Source: an uncultured Alphaproteobacteria bacterium (GTDB lineage Bacteria; Pseudomonadota; Alphaproteobacteria; UBA7985; CAJQQZ01). Taken from it: a stretch of 10,491 bases of DNA. The translations under genes and the position numbers were made by a program. Positions 1-7,085 of the stretch are shown here, one piece after another. The stretch lies in contig CAJQQJ010000011.1 in assembly GCA_905480445.1 (NCBI GenBank), positions 1 through 10,491 of the forward strand, written 5' to 3'. How positions within the stretch are numbered: position 1 is the stretch's first letter; each line of letters starts with the position of its first letter. The notes below the pieces were generated by a model. It saw nothing but the letters and a program-made list of their open reading frames with translations. It did not search any database and had not been told where the DNA came from.

Positions 1-1
1 C

Positions 2-202
2 GTCTTGAAAGAGTTCAACGACGAAGTTTACGAAGCATTTGCTGAAGCTGCTGAAGAAGTGTTCGAAGAAACTCGTGATCACTCTGCACTGGCTGCAGAA
101 ATTGATGACGGTTTCCAGAAGGCACTTCGTGAAATCGGCGGTTACCAGAAGATCGCTGAAATTGCCTATTCTGTACGTCGTAACAACGCTCTCGGTATAT
201 AA
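2..202 (+). CDS. TRAP transporter substrate-binding protein, C-terminal fragment
   Basis: This is the last 66 codons of a gene that starts left of the window; the frame is open to the edge and ends with TAA at 200-202. TRAP substrate-binding proteins (DctP/TakP type) are periplasmic and hand an organic acid to the membrane subunits. The visible part is the long, Ala/Glu-rich C-terminal helix region, with FNDEVYEAFAEAAEEV near its start and a final GGYQKIAEIAYSVRRNNA. This resembles the ending of 2-oxoacid/mannitol-type TRAP binding proteins. The identification is strengthened by the small and large TRAP permease genes directly downstream. All four arginine codons are CGT, unlike the mixed usage in the next gene, which fits a highly expressed protein. 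A strong hairpin terminator follows 36 bases after the stop. The substrate cannot be read from this fragment. Confidence 0.8.
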   Translation, partial: VLKEFNDEVYEAFAEAAEEVFEETRDHSALAAEIDDGFQKALREIGGYQKIAEIAYSVRRNNALGI

Positions 203-237
203 GACTAAGAGCTACTTACGAACTGACGATTTAAGAG

Positions 238-270
238 GGGCGGGGCTCAAGCTCCGCCCTTTCTTTGTTT
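238..270 (+). terminator. Rho-independent terminator after the TRAP binding-protein gene
   Basis: A 9-bp stem pairs 238-246 (GGGCGGGGC) with 251-259 (GCTCCGCCC) around a 4-base TCAA loop. One pair is a G-T wobble. A T-rich tail, TTTCTTTGTTT, follows from 260. It lies between the binding-protein gene and the two permease genes. Partial read-through here would make more binding protein than membrane subunits; that role is inferred. Confidence 0.85.
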
Positions 271-285
271 ATGAATTAATAGAAG

Positions 286-303
286 GCTGAAAACCAATTC
301 AGC
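286..303. repeat. Short inverted repeat in the dctQ leader
   Basis: GCTGAA (286-291) is repeated in inverse as TTCAGC (298-303) around a 6-base AACCAA spacer. It sits between the upstream terminator and the start of the small permease gene. It could be a weak RNA hairpin or an operator half-site pair, but a 6-bp repeat of this kind also occurs by chance. Confidence 0.25.
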
Positions 304-327
304 TCATCGAACCTTTGGGAGCGGATT

Positions 328-1293
328 TTGAATTCAGGACAAAATGCTATGGCTGTAGGAACCGATCACGTCGGTCTTTTGGTACGCTTTTTCGGCTGGG
401 GAATGCTTTTCTCTCTGGTCGTTTTCCTTGCGAACAATTACTTCGTTTTAACGGTAGATAGTTGGCCGATACAGGGTGGGACTTCTGCTCTGATATTCAT
501 CGCTGCTTTTATCGCCGCTTTTTTCTTCGCCCAAAGAACTATGCATCGCAGTCTACGAACAGATGCTTTTTACATATCAGGAATCAACACCTATCTTATC
601 CGCGCCTGTTTTTGGGCGGTTTTGTTTATTGGTATTGCAGATATGGCAATCTCTTTTGTCCGAGTGGAAGGCTTCCTAGAGCATATATTCGGAGAAGATA
701 TGTCCAAGAAGCTAAGCAGACCACAGTTTCGCGGGCCCTACGTTCACGTTCCGCTAGCCTTTTTGGGCTTTGTCGTTGCTATGTTTACTAGAACGCTTGG
801 CTTTACTTGGCTCGCACTTCTCATCGTTGTTGCTGAATTAGCGATTGTCATCACGCGCTTTGTCTTCTCCTATGAACAGGCCTTTATGGGCGACCTTGTG
901 CGTTTTTGGTATGCTGCGCTCTTCCTCTTCGCTTCAGCTTATACGCTGTTGGAAGAAGGACATGTTCGAGTTGACGTGTTTTATTCGACGTTCAGAGAGA
1001 CAAAAAAAGGTTTTGTTAATGCCTGGGGTGCAACTTTCTTGGGCATGTCGCTTTGTTGGACAATTTTGATTATTGGCATGGGGTCTAAATCCGCCATTAT
1101 CAATTCACCGGTCATGAACTTTGAAGTCTCTCAAGTAGGCTTTGGTATGTACACCAAATACTTGATGGCAGGATTCCTTGGGGTCTTTGCAATCACTATG
1201 CTTATTCAGTTTATCAGCCAGATGTTAGATTCTGTTGCAGATTATCGAAGCGAACCAGGCAAGCGTGAAGTCGCCATGCCCGGCGCTCATTAG
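328..1293 (+). CDS. TRAP transporter small permease subunit (DctQ type), N-terminally extended
   Basis: This is the small membrane subunit of a TRAP transporter, which scaffolds the large permease in the inner membrane. The family hallmark is at residues 204-219, AYTLLEEGHVRVDVFY. The protein has 321 residues where family members usually have about 160-240. The conserved four-helix DctQ region occupies roughly residues 150-300, with hydrophobic segments near 159-181, 187-205, 231-250 and 274-296. The first ~135 residues add further hydrophobic segments near 14-41, 52-69 and 92-111. Two starts are possible. TTG at 328 has GGGAG at 317-321, six bases away. ATG at 349 has AGGA at 336-339, nine bases away. 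The second would shorten the protein by seven residues. The large permease starts 23 bases after the stop, so the two are almost certainly co-transcribed. Confidence 0.88.
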   Translation: MNSGQNAMAVGTDHVGLLVRFFGWGMLFSLVVFLANNYFVLTVDSWPIQGGTSALIFIAAFIAAFFFAQRTMHRSLRTDAFYISGINTYLIRACFWAVLFIGIADMAISFVRVEGFLEHIFGEDMSKKLSRPQFRGPYVHVPLAFLGFVVAMFTRTLGFTWLALLIVVAELAIVITRFVFSYEQAFMGDLVRFWYAALFLFASAYTLLEEGHVRVDVFYSTFRETKKGFVNAWGATFLGMSLCWTILIIGMGSKSAIINSPVMNFEVSQVGFGMYTKYLMAGFLGVFAITMLIQFISQMLDSVADYRSEPGKREVAMPGAH

Positions 1294-1316
1294 AATCAAG
1301 AGAAGGAATAAGAAAC

Positions 1317-3977
1317 ATGGAACTAGTCTTTCTCTGCGTACTGATCTTTCTGATGGCCTTTGCTTTGGGGTCAGGTTATCCGGTGGCTTTTGCCTTGCCA
1401 GGTTCTGCCATTTTGGCGATTGGCATAGCGGCGGGTTGTGGCTATCTCTTTGCAGGCGATACTGATGCTTACTTTGCCCATGATGGTCCGGGGCAATGGC
1501 TCTCGGCGGGGGTCACGAACCTACGAGGGATCTATTGGGAAGTCGAGCGTGACACGCTGATTGCCATTCCGCTCTTCATCTTTATGGGCATTATGCTTCA
1601 GCGCTCTAAAATCGCTGAAGATTTGCTTGTAACTATGGCACAGCTTTTTGGCCCTATTCCTGGCGGATTGGGGATCTCGGTTGTATTTGTAGGCGCCTTG
1701 TTGGCTGCGACGACCGGTATTGTCGGCGCTACTGTCGTTGCCATGGGATTGATCTCATTGCCTGCGATGTTGCGTAACAACTATTCCAAGTCGCTTGCTA
1801 CGGGTACCATTGCTGCCTCCGGAACTTTGGGGCAGATTATTCCACCCTCGATCGTTCTGATTATTTTGGCTGACCAGCTCGCTTCGGCGACTGACCAAGC
1901 CAGTTCTGCTCGTAAAGCTTTGTTTAAAGACAGCACAGGCGAGCTTTCGATGCCTTCGTTCTTTGACGTGTCATCAACGTCTGCCGGTGAAATGTTCCTG
2001 GGTGCTTTTGTGCCTGGTTTGTTACTTGTCGGTCTCTACATGGCCTTCATTTTGATCTATGCGATGGTACGCCCTTCAGCAGCGCCTGCTGTTCGTCTCG
2101 GGGACGGCTTCAACAAAGACTTCTGGGTTCGTGTGTTTTCAACGCTCATCCCACCACTTGCACTGATCATCCTTGTTTTGGGTTCCATTCTGTCCGGTAT
2201 TGCGACAGTGAACCAGGCCGGCGCTATTGGCGCGGCTGGTGCTTTGATCATGGCGGGTTACCGACTGAGGGAAGGCGGGGGTAGTTCTACTTATTATCCC
2301 GCTATGTTGGCGATCTTATCGCTAGTTCTTATCGCAATAACTCTTACCTACTTCGAAGTTAACGTTAAGAAAATTGACGACAGTAATGACGTGCTTGGTG
2401 TCGTAATCGCGACTGTAGGTGTGGTGCTTTTGTTGGCTTCATTGGCTTGGTCTGGTTGGCGGGTCATGAAGATCGACAACACTCTGCATGAGGTGATGGT
2501 TGAAACAGCCAAAACCACATCGCTGGTCTTTATCATTCTGCTTGGGGCGGCCATGTTGACCGCTGCTTTCCGCGCCTTTGGTGGCGAAGATCTCGTTCGT
2601 GATTTCTTGAACTCCATGCCAGGTGGATTCTGGTCAAAATTCATCATCGTAATGGGTGTGATTTTTGTCCTTGGGTTCTTCTTGGACTTCATTGAGATCG
2701 CTGTTGTTGTTGTGCCGATTGTGGCACCGATCCTGTTGGCTGATCCTTCAGCAAACATCACAGCCGTGTGGTTGGGTGTTATGATTGGTCTGAACATTCA
2801 GACATCATTCCTGACACCACCATTTGGTTTCGCGCTCTTCTATTTGCGCGGCGTTGCGCCAGCCATCGTCAAAACGATTGATATGTACAAAGGTGTTGTT
2901 GCCTTCATCTCGTTGCAGCTCCTAGCCCTGCTTATCGTTGGTTATTATCCAGCGCTGGTGAACTATCTGCCGACAAGAGTTTCTTTGACGGCTGAAACAG
3001 CGCCGCCTCCTAAGAATCCTAAGCTGCAATATTGTATCGAAGAATACACACTTGAGCAGTTTGCCGAGAGTGGCGATGCTTTAAAGGCAGCAGTGGCGAA
3101 GATGGAAGCTATCGATATGTCTTATCTTCCGACCAAGCTGGTGAAGAAGATCGGCAAGTCTTACGGCGAAGTTGGTAACGCCGTGACACTTCTATCAGAG
3201 GCCAAAGCAGCGGAAGCTGTGGTCGGTGAAGCAACCGATAATTACCGGCCACTTCACCGTCAGGTTCGCCACATTCAAATGAGAATCAGGAAAATTGATG
3301 CTGAAATTAAAGATCTGAAGCGTGATGCTAGCCGATTGCGTGGAGATGAGAACCTTGTCGCTAGGACAGCGATGGAAGATCGGATCGTTCAATTGGAGTC
3401 AGAAAAGGTCGGATTAGCTGCTTCTCTGCCCGCAGACTGGGATGAGAGACACGCTGCCTTTAACGTTTTGTTGAAAGACGAATTCAGCAAGCGTTCTAAA
3501 TACCGTCGTGCTGCCGACAGCTCTTATGAGCCTGTTGTTGAGTTGCAAGGCGTTGTTGGTTCATTGGACGCTTTCAATGGTTTGAATGGCAAACTTGAAG
3601 CAATGAAAGACCAAATCAACTCGGCAGAACCGGAAGCTTTGTTGGATCCTCTGCGATCCCTTAGCAAAGAGTTTGGTGCTCTTGGTGGTGCCGACGACAT
3701 AAAGAAGGCTGTTTCAAAAGCCCGTAAAGCTTTGAAATCCAAGACACCAGATCCTGACAAGGCACTTGGCCAAATGGATAAAGCCATCGTTGCTTACCAA
3801 AGTCAGATTGACTGGCGGCAAAAGGCAGCAAATGACTTGGCTCCTGAGCTCTCTGCTTATGAAACGCAGCTACGCCAAACGGTTGGTATTAGAACACAGA
3901 GAAAGTTGACAAGAGATCAGGCTCTCTACGTCGCTTCTTGCAGTTCAGGTCATACTGATATTTCTTTGAACTTCTAA
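1317..3977 (+). CDS. TRAP transporter large permease subunit (DctM type) with C-terminal coiled-coil extension
   Basis: This is the substrate-translocating inner-membrane subunit of the TRAP system. ATG 1317 is preceded by AGAAGGAA at 1301-1308, eight bases away. DctM-family features are clear: IPLFIFMGIMLQRSKIAEDL at residues 84-103, an ATTGIVGATVVAMGLISLPA segment near 131-150, TLGQIIPPSIVLIILAD at 170-186, and NIQTSFLTPPFGFALFYLRG near 493-512. The membrane part ends near residue 550; it is already longer than the ~430 residues of simple DctM proteins, as in the TakM/mannitol-type subfamily. Residues ~555-886 are a separate, soluble, charged and mostly helical extension that begins after a proline-rich linker (APPPKNPK, 562-569). 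Residues 650-674 have hydrophobic residues at strict 3-4 spacing (V650, I653, I657, I660, I664, L667, A671, L674). A second such run covers 686-700. The gene is intact, with no frameshift at the junction. I do not recognise the extension as a named domain, and the transported substrate is unknown. Confidence 0.9.
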   Translation: MELVFLCVLIFLMAFALGSGYPVAFALPGSAILAIGIAAGCGYLFAGDTDAYFAHDGPGQWLSAGVTNLRGIYWEVERDTLIAIPLFIFMGIMLQRSKIAEDLLVTMAQLFGPIPGGLGISVVFVGALLAATTGIVGATVVAMGLISLPAMLRNNYSKSLATGTIAASGTLGQIIPPSIVLIILADQLASATDQASSARKALFKDSTGELSMPSFFDVSSTSAGEMFLGAFVPGLLLVGLYMAFILIYAMVRPSAAPAVRLGDGFNKDFWVRVFSTLIPPLALIILVLGSILSGIATVNQAGAIGAAGALIMAGYRLREGGGSSTYYPAMLAILSLVLIAITLTYFEVNVKKIDDSNDVLGVVIATVGVVLLLASLAWSGWRVMKIDNTLHEVMVETAKTTSLVFIILLGAAMLTAAFRAFGGEDLVRDFLNSMPGGFWSKFIIVMGVIFVLGFFLDFIEIAVVVVPIVAPILLADPSANITAVWLGVMIGLNIQTSFLTPPFGFALFYLRGVAPAIVKTIDMYKGVVAFISLQLLALLIVGYYPALVNYLPTRVSLTAETAPPPKNPKLQYCIEEYTLEQFAESGDALKAAVAKMEAIDMSYLPTKLVKKIGKSYGEVGNAVTLLSEAKAAEAVVGEATDNYRPLHRQVRHIQMRIRKIDAEIKDLKRDASRLRGDENLVARTAMEDRIVQLESEKVGLAASLPADWDERHAAFNVLLKDEFSKRSKYRRAADSSYEPVVELQGVVGSLDAFNGLNGKLEAMKDQINSAEPEALLDPLRSLSKEFGALGGADDIKKAVSKARKALKSKTPDPDKALGQMDKAIVAYQSQIDWRQKAANDLAPELSAYETQLRQTVGIRTQRKLTRDQALYVASCSSGHTDISLNF

Positions 3978-4011
3978 GAAAAACAAAGACTTATCACGAT
4001 TTGTTTTGAAA

Positions 4012-4050
4012 GGGCCTCTTCCGGCGATGGGAGAGGCCCCTTTGCTGTCT
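4012..4050 (+). terminator. Rho-independent terminator at the end of the TRAP operon
   Basis: An 11-bp stem with one T-G wobble pairs 4012-4022 (GGGCCTCTTCC) with 4029-4039 (GGGAGAGGCCC) around a six-base loop, GGCGAT. The sequence after it, CTTTGCTGTCTT, is only moderately T-rich. It lies 34 bases after the large permease stop and separates the transporter from the downstream dehydrogenase. The long stem makes the call strong despite the weak T tract. Confidence 0.85.
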
Positions 4051-4111
4051 TGCGCAAACAGGAAATGGCCGCTAGAGAGGAATTAGTTCGATCTTTATAG
4101 GCTGGTTCCCG

Positions 4112-6532
4112 ATGAAAACTCATGTCAAAGTGGCCGTCATTGGCGGTGGTGTTGTAGGCTGTTCAGTTCTTTACCATTTGACCAAGCTTGGGTGGAAAGA
4201 TGTCGTTTTGCTGGAGAGGTCGGAGCTGACCTCTGGATCGACTTGGCATGCTGCAGGCGGGTTTCATACCCTAAATGCAGACACGAACATGGCGGCGCTA
4301 CAGGGTTATACAATCAACCTCTACAAAGAGCTTGAGGAGATCTCTGGCATGTCCTGCGGGCTGCATCATGTAGGTGGCTTGACTTTAGCGAGCACGCCGG
4401 AACGCATGGATTTCTTGAAGGCCGAACGCGCCAAACATCGCTACATGGGGCTTCAAACCGAAATCGTAGGCCCTGATGAAATTCCGGCTATTTCTCCCAT
4501 TACCAATACAGATGGAGTTCTGGGGGCGCTCTACGATCCACTCGATGGCCACCTTGATCCTTCGGGAACGACGCATGCCTATGCCAAAGCCGCGCGAATG
4601 CAGGGCGCAGAAGTCTACCTCCACACCAAAGTCGTTGAGACAAATCCAACTGCCGATGGTGGCTGGGAGATTGTCACTGACAAAGGTACGATCTTCGCTG
4701 AACATTTGGTAAATGCCGCCGGGCTTTGGGCGAGAGAAGTAGGCGCAATGGCAGGTATTTTCTTGCCCCTGCATCCCATGGAACATCAATACTTGGTGAC
4801 TGAGGACATGCCAGAGGTTTATGAACGTGATACCGAATTGCCTCACTGTATGGACCCAGAAGGTGAATCCTATTTACGTCAAGAGGGTCGGGGACTTGTT
4901 ATTGGCTTTTACGAGCAAGCCTGTGATCCTTGGTCAGTTGATGGGACACCTTGGGACTTTGGTCATGAGCTACTCAATGACAATTTAGATCGCATCGGTG
5001 ATTCCCTCGATATTGCTTACAAACGCTATCCCGTTTTAGAGCGCGCAGGAATCAAGCGCATCATCAACGGACCTTTCACCTTCGCGACCGACGGCAATCC
5101 ATTGGTCGGACCTGTACCCGGACTAAGGAACTACTGGTCAGCCTGCGCTGTCATGGCCGGTTTCTCTCAAGGCGGCGGCGTTGGCTTGACCCTAGCTGAA
5201 TGGATGATCGAAGGTGAACCATCGCGTGATGTCTTTGCTATGGATGTCGCTCGCTTCGGAACCTACTGCACAAAACCCTACACGCGGATCAAGGTGACAG
5301 AAAACTATCAACGTCGTTTTTCTGTTTCTTATCCCAATGAAGAGTTACCAGCGGGCCGCCCACTAGATACAACTCCGGCTTACTCAATTTGGGACGGGCG
5401 GCGTGCTGTCTTTGGCCAGGGTTTTGGAATGGAACACGTGAACTACTTCGCTCTTGAAGATGAACCACGGTTCGAGACACCGTCGTTCAACCGATCAAAC
5501 GCTTTCCAGGCAGTTGGTGAAGAGTGCCGGGCTGTTCGAACAGGTGTAGGCCTCAACGAGGTCCACAACTTTTCAAAGTTTGAGGTCCAAGGTATCGGCG
5601 CTGAAGCTTGGCTGGATATCATCATGGCCGGTCGCATTCCGAAGAAGGTAGGCCGCATGTCTTTGACGCCGATGCTTAGTCCAAAGGGTAAGTTGATCGG
5701 TGATTTCACGGTTTCAAGATTAGGTGAAGAGCTGTTCCAGGTAGCGGCCTCTTACGGTTCTCAAGCCTTCCAGATGCGTTGGTTTGAGCAAAACCTTCCT
5801 GAGAGCGGAGTAACTGTAACCAACATTTCGAAAGATCGGATTGGCTTCCAGATTGCAGGCCCAAAGTCTCGAGAACTCCTTTCACGTGTGACAACAGCCG
5901 ACGTGTCTCATGAGGCTTTCAAGTTCATGGCTGTCCGAGAGTTGCAGATTGGAAACTTGGACGCAATCGTTCAACGCGTCTCCTATACAGGGGATCTTGG
6001 TTACGAGATCTATGTTCCTGTTTGTCATCAAACAGCACTTTATCATATCCTTGTGGATGCTGGTGAAGACTTAGGGCTCCGTCCATTTGGTATGCGTGCG
6101 ATGATGTCGTTGCGCCTAGAGAAATCTTTTGGATCTTGGCAACGTGAGTTCCGACCTGATTTTATGCCGGCAGAAACCGGTATGGATCGCTTTATGTCTT
6201 ACAACAAGCCAGCCGACTTCATCGGTAAACAGGCCGCATTAGCCGAGAAGGCAGCTGGGCCAACGCGCAAACTTTGCACTTTTGTCGTCGACGCGGATGA
6301 TACGGATGTCTGGGCAGATGAACCAATCTGGCACGATGGCGAAGTTGTTGGATTTGTCACCTCTGGCGGCTATGCACACTTCACTGAGAAATCAGTAGCG
6401 ATCGGTTTCTTACCGGTGGAACTCATCACACCAGACCGCGAAGTCGAAATTGAGATCTTGGGCGAAATGAAAAAGGCTGTCATGATCACTGAGCCGTTGT
6501 TTGATCCAACTTCTGAACGAATGAGAAATTAG
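4112..6532 (+). CDS. FAD-dependent dehydrogenase with folate-binding GcvT domain (dimethylglycine/sarcosine dehydrogenase family)
   Basis: Enzymes of this family oxidatively remove an N-methyl group from dimethylglycine or sarcosine and pass the one-carbon unit to tetrahydrofolate. The 806-residue length matches full family members. Residues ~5-365 form the FAD-binding oxidoreductase (DAO) domain: dinucleotide motif GGGVVG at 11-16, ribose-binding Glu at about 35, and SGSTWHAAG at 41-49. H46 is at the place where characterised homologues attach FAD covalently. A C-terminal FAD contact region, ATDGNPLVGPVPG, is at 325-337. A short linker domain covers ~370-425. The GcvT aminomethyltransferase-like domain covers ~430-700, with YTGDLGYEIYVP at 625-636, and its C-terminal barrel ~715-795. 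ATG 4112 places the FAD motif at the usual distance from the N terminus, but only a weak GGCTGG lies upstream as ribosome binding site. The substrate (dimethylglycine, sarcosine or another N-methyl amino acid) cannot be settled, and no electron-transfer flavoprotein gene is nearby. Confidence 0.9.
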   Translation: MKTHVKVAVIGGGVVGCSVLYHLTKLGWKDVVLLERSELTSGSTWHAAGGFHTLNADTNMAALQGYTINLYKELEEISGMSCGLHHVGGLTLASTPERMDFLKAERAKHRYMGLQTEIVGPDEIPAISPITNTDGVLGALYDPLDGHLDPSGTTHAYAKAARMQGAEVYLHTKVVETNPTADGGWEIVTDKGTIFAEHLVNAAGLWAREVGAMAGIFLPLHPMEHQYLVTEDMPEVYERDTELPHCMDPEGESYLRQEGRGLVIGFYEQACDPWSVDGTPWDFGHELLNDNLDRIGDSLDIAYKRYPVLERAGIKRIINGPFTFATDGNPLVGPVPGLRNYWSACAVMAGFSQGGGVGLTLAEWMIEGEPSRDVFAMDVARFGTYCTKPYTRIKVTENYQRRFSVSYPNEELPAGRPLDTTPAYSIWDGRRAVFGQGFGMEHVNYFALEDEPRFETPSFNRSNAFQAVGEECRAVRTGVGLNEVHNFSKFEVQGIGAEAWLDIIMAGRIPKKVGRMSLTPMLSPKGKLIGDFTVSRLGEELFQVAASYGSQAFQMRWFEQNLPESGVTVTNISKDRIGFQIAGPKSRELLSRVTTADVSHEAFKFMAVRELQIGNLDAIVQRVSYTGDLGYEIYVPVCHQTALYHILVDAGEDLGLRPFGMRAMMSLRLEKSFGSWQREFRPDFMPAETGMDRFMSYNKPADFIGKQAALAEKAAGPTRKLCTFVVDADDTDVWADEPIWHDGEVVGFVTSGGYAHFTEKSVAIGFLPVELITPDREVEIEILGEMKKAVMITEPLFDPTSERMRN

Positions 6533-6548
6533 CAAAGGAGTATTTCCT

Positions 6549-6596
6549 GTGGATAGTTTCTCTTTGTTGTTGAATTTTGGTTTAAGTTTGAACTAA
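6549..6596 (+). other. Possible 15-codon mini-ORF with strong Shine-Dalgarno
   Basis: AAAGGAG at 6534-6540, just after the stop of the dehydrogenase, is the strongest ribosome-binding sequence in this gap. Eight bases further a GTG at 6549 opens a 15-codon frame (V/M-D-S-F-S-L-L-L-N-F-G-L-S-L-N) that ends with TAA at 6594-6596, 36 bases before the next lipoprotein gene. It could be a leader peptide, a remnant of a lost gene, or chance. The rest of the 100-base gap shows no hairpin terminator and no convincing promoter. Confidence 0.2.
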
Positions 6597-6632
6597 GACT
6601 TCGGCAACAAGAAGTAGAAGCGCGAGAATAAC

Positions 6633-7079
6633 ATGCATAAGATTTTGACAGGCTTTGCCTGCGTACTAACACTTGTCCTTCTTTCTTCATGTGGAGGAGG
6701 GCAAGAGCCTGAGCACGGTTTCCAACGAAATGGCAGTTACGTCCTGTTCCCAGCTGAACAGAAGCTATCCTGTTCAGCGTTGAAAGACCGAATTCACCTA
6801 GGCATTGATAACGTCGTTAAACTTCGGGTTAAGGCTCAGCAGATGCAAGCCGTTTCAATAGGTCTGGCTATTGCTTCAGTCGCTCTATCGGGGGGAAGTG
6901 GCTTCAGCTACCGAAATCTTAGTGCTGCGGATCAAGCCGCTATGAACAAAGAGCGAGCAAAAGTAGACGCTTATAATAGTGCCAGAGGCGGAAAAGGTTG
7001 TAGCAGCATTAACGTCGACAAATTGATTGATTCGAAGATGCCAAAGTTTAAGGCACCGAAGAAAAAAGATGCGCGGTAA
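6633..7079 (+). CDS. Putative small lipoprotein of unknown function
   Basis: I do not recognise a named family for this 148-residue protein. The N terminus is a textbook lipoprotein signal: a short basic start (MHK), a hydrophobic stretch, and the lipobox LSSC with the lipidated cysteine at residue 20. The next residue is Gly, not Asp, so outer-membrane sorting is more likely than inner-membrane retention. Two more cysteines, C47 and C123, could form a disulfide in the periplasm. Residues ~72-88 are hydrophobic and small-residue rich (VSIGLAIASVALSGGSG), which suggests membrane insertion or a buried helix. The C terminus is very basic (KFKAPKKKDAR). ATG 6633 has only a weak purine-rich sequence before it. 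A second lipoprotein gene begins six bases after the stop, so the two are likely expressed and perhaps act together. Confidence 0.75.
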   Translation: MHKILTGFACVLTLVLLSSCGGGQEPEHGFQRNGSYVLFPAEQKLSCSALKDRIHLGIDNVVKLRVKAQQMQAVSIGLAIASVALSGGSGFSYRNLSAADQAAMNKERAKVDAYNSARGGKGCSSINVDKLIDSKMPKFKAPKKKDAR

Positions 7080-7085
7080 AAAGCA

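Noticed and set aside
39..290. Open frame of 83 codons on the + strand across the end of the binding-protein gene and the terminator
   Set aside because: It overlaps the binding-protein frame and reads through a hairpin terminator; the composition is not protein-like.
2348..2797. Open frame of 149 codons on the - strand
   Set aside because: It lies wholly within the large TRAP permease gene, whose family motifs are clear in the + frame. The product is low-complexity Thr/Ile/Pro-rich, as expected for the antisense of membrane-helix codons.
2970..2990. Frameshift or gene fusion artefact joining the permease to a separate gene
   Set aside because: The frame is continuous and no ribosome binding site plus start codon is evident at the junction. 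The proline-rich linker looks like a natural domain boundary.
4044..4111. Promoter upstream of the dehydrogenase gene
   Set aside because: A promoter is expected after the terminator, but no -35/-10 pair with good sequence and spacing stands out, so none is annotated.
4385..4846. Open frame of 153 codons on the - strand
   Set aside because: It is antisense to the FAD domain of the dehydrogenase and shows no recognisable motif or ribosome binding site.
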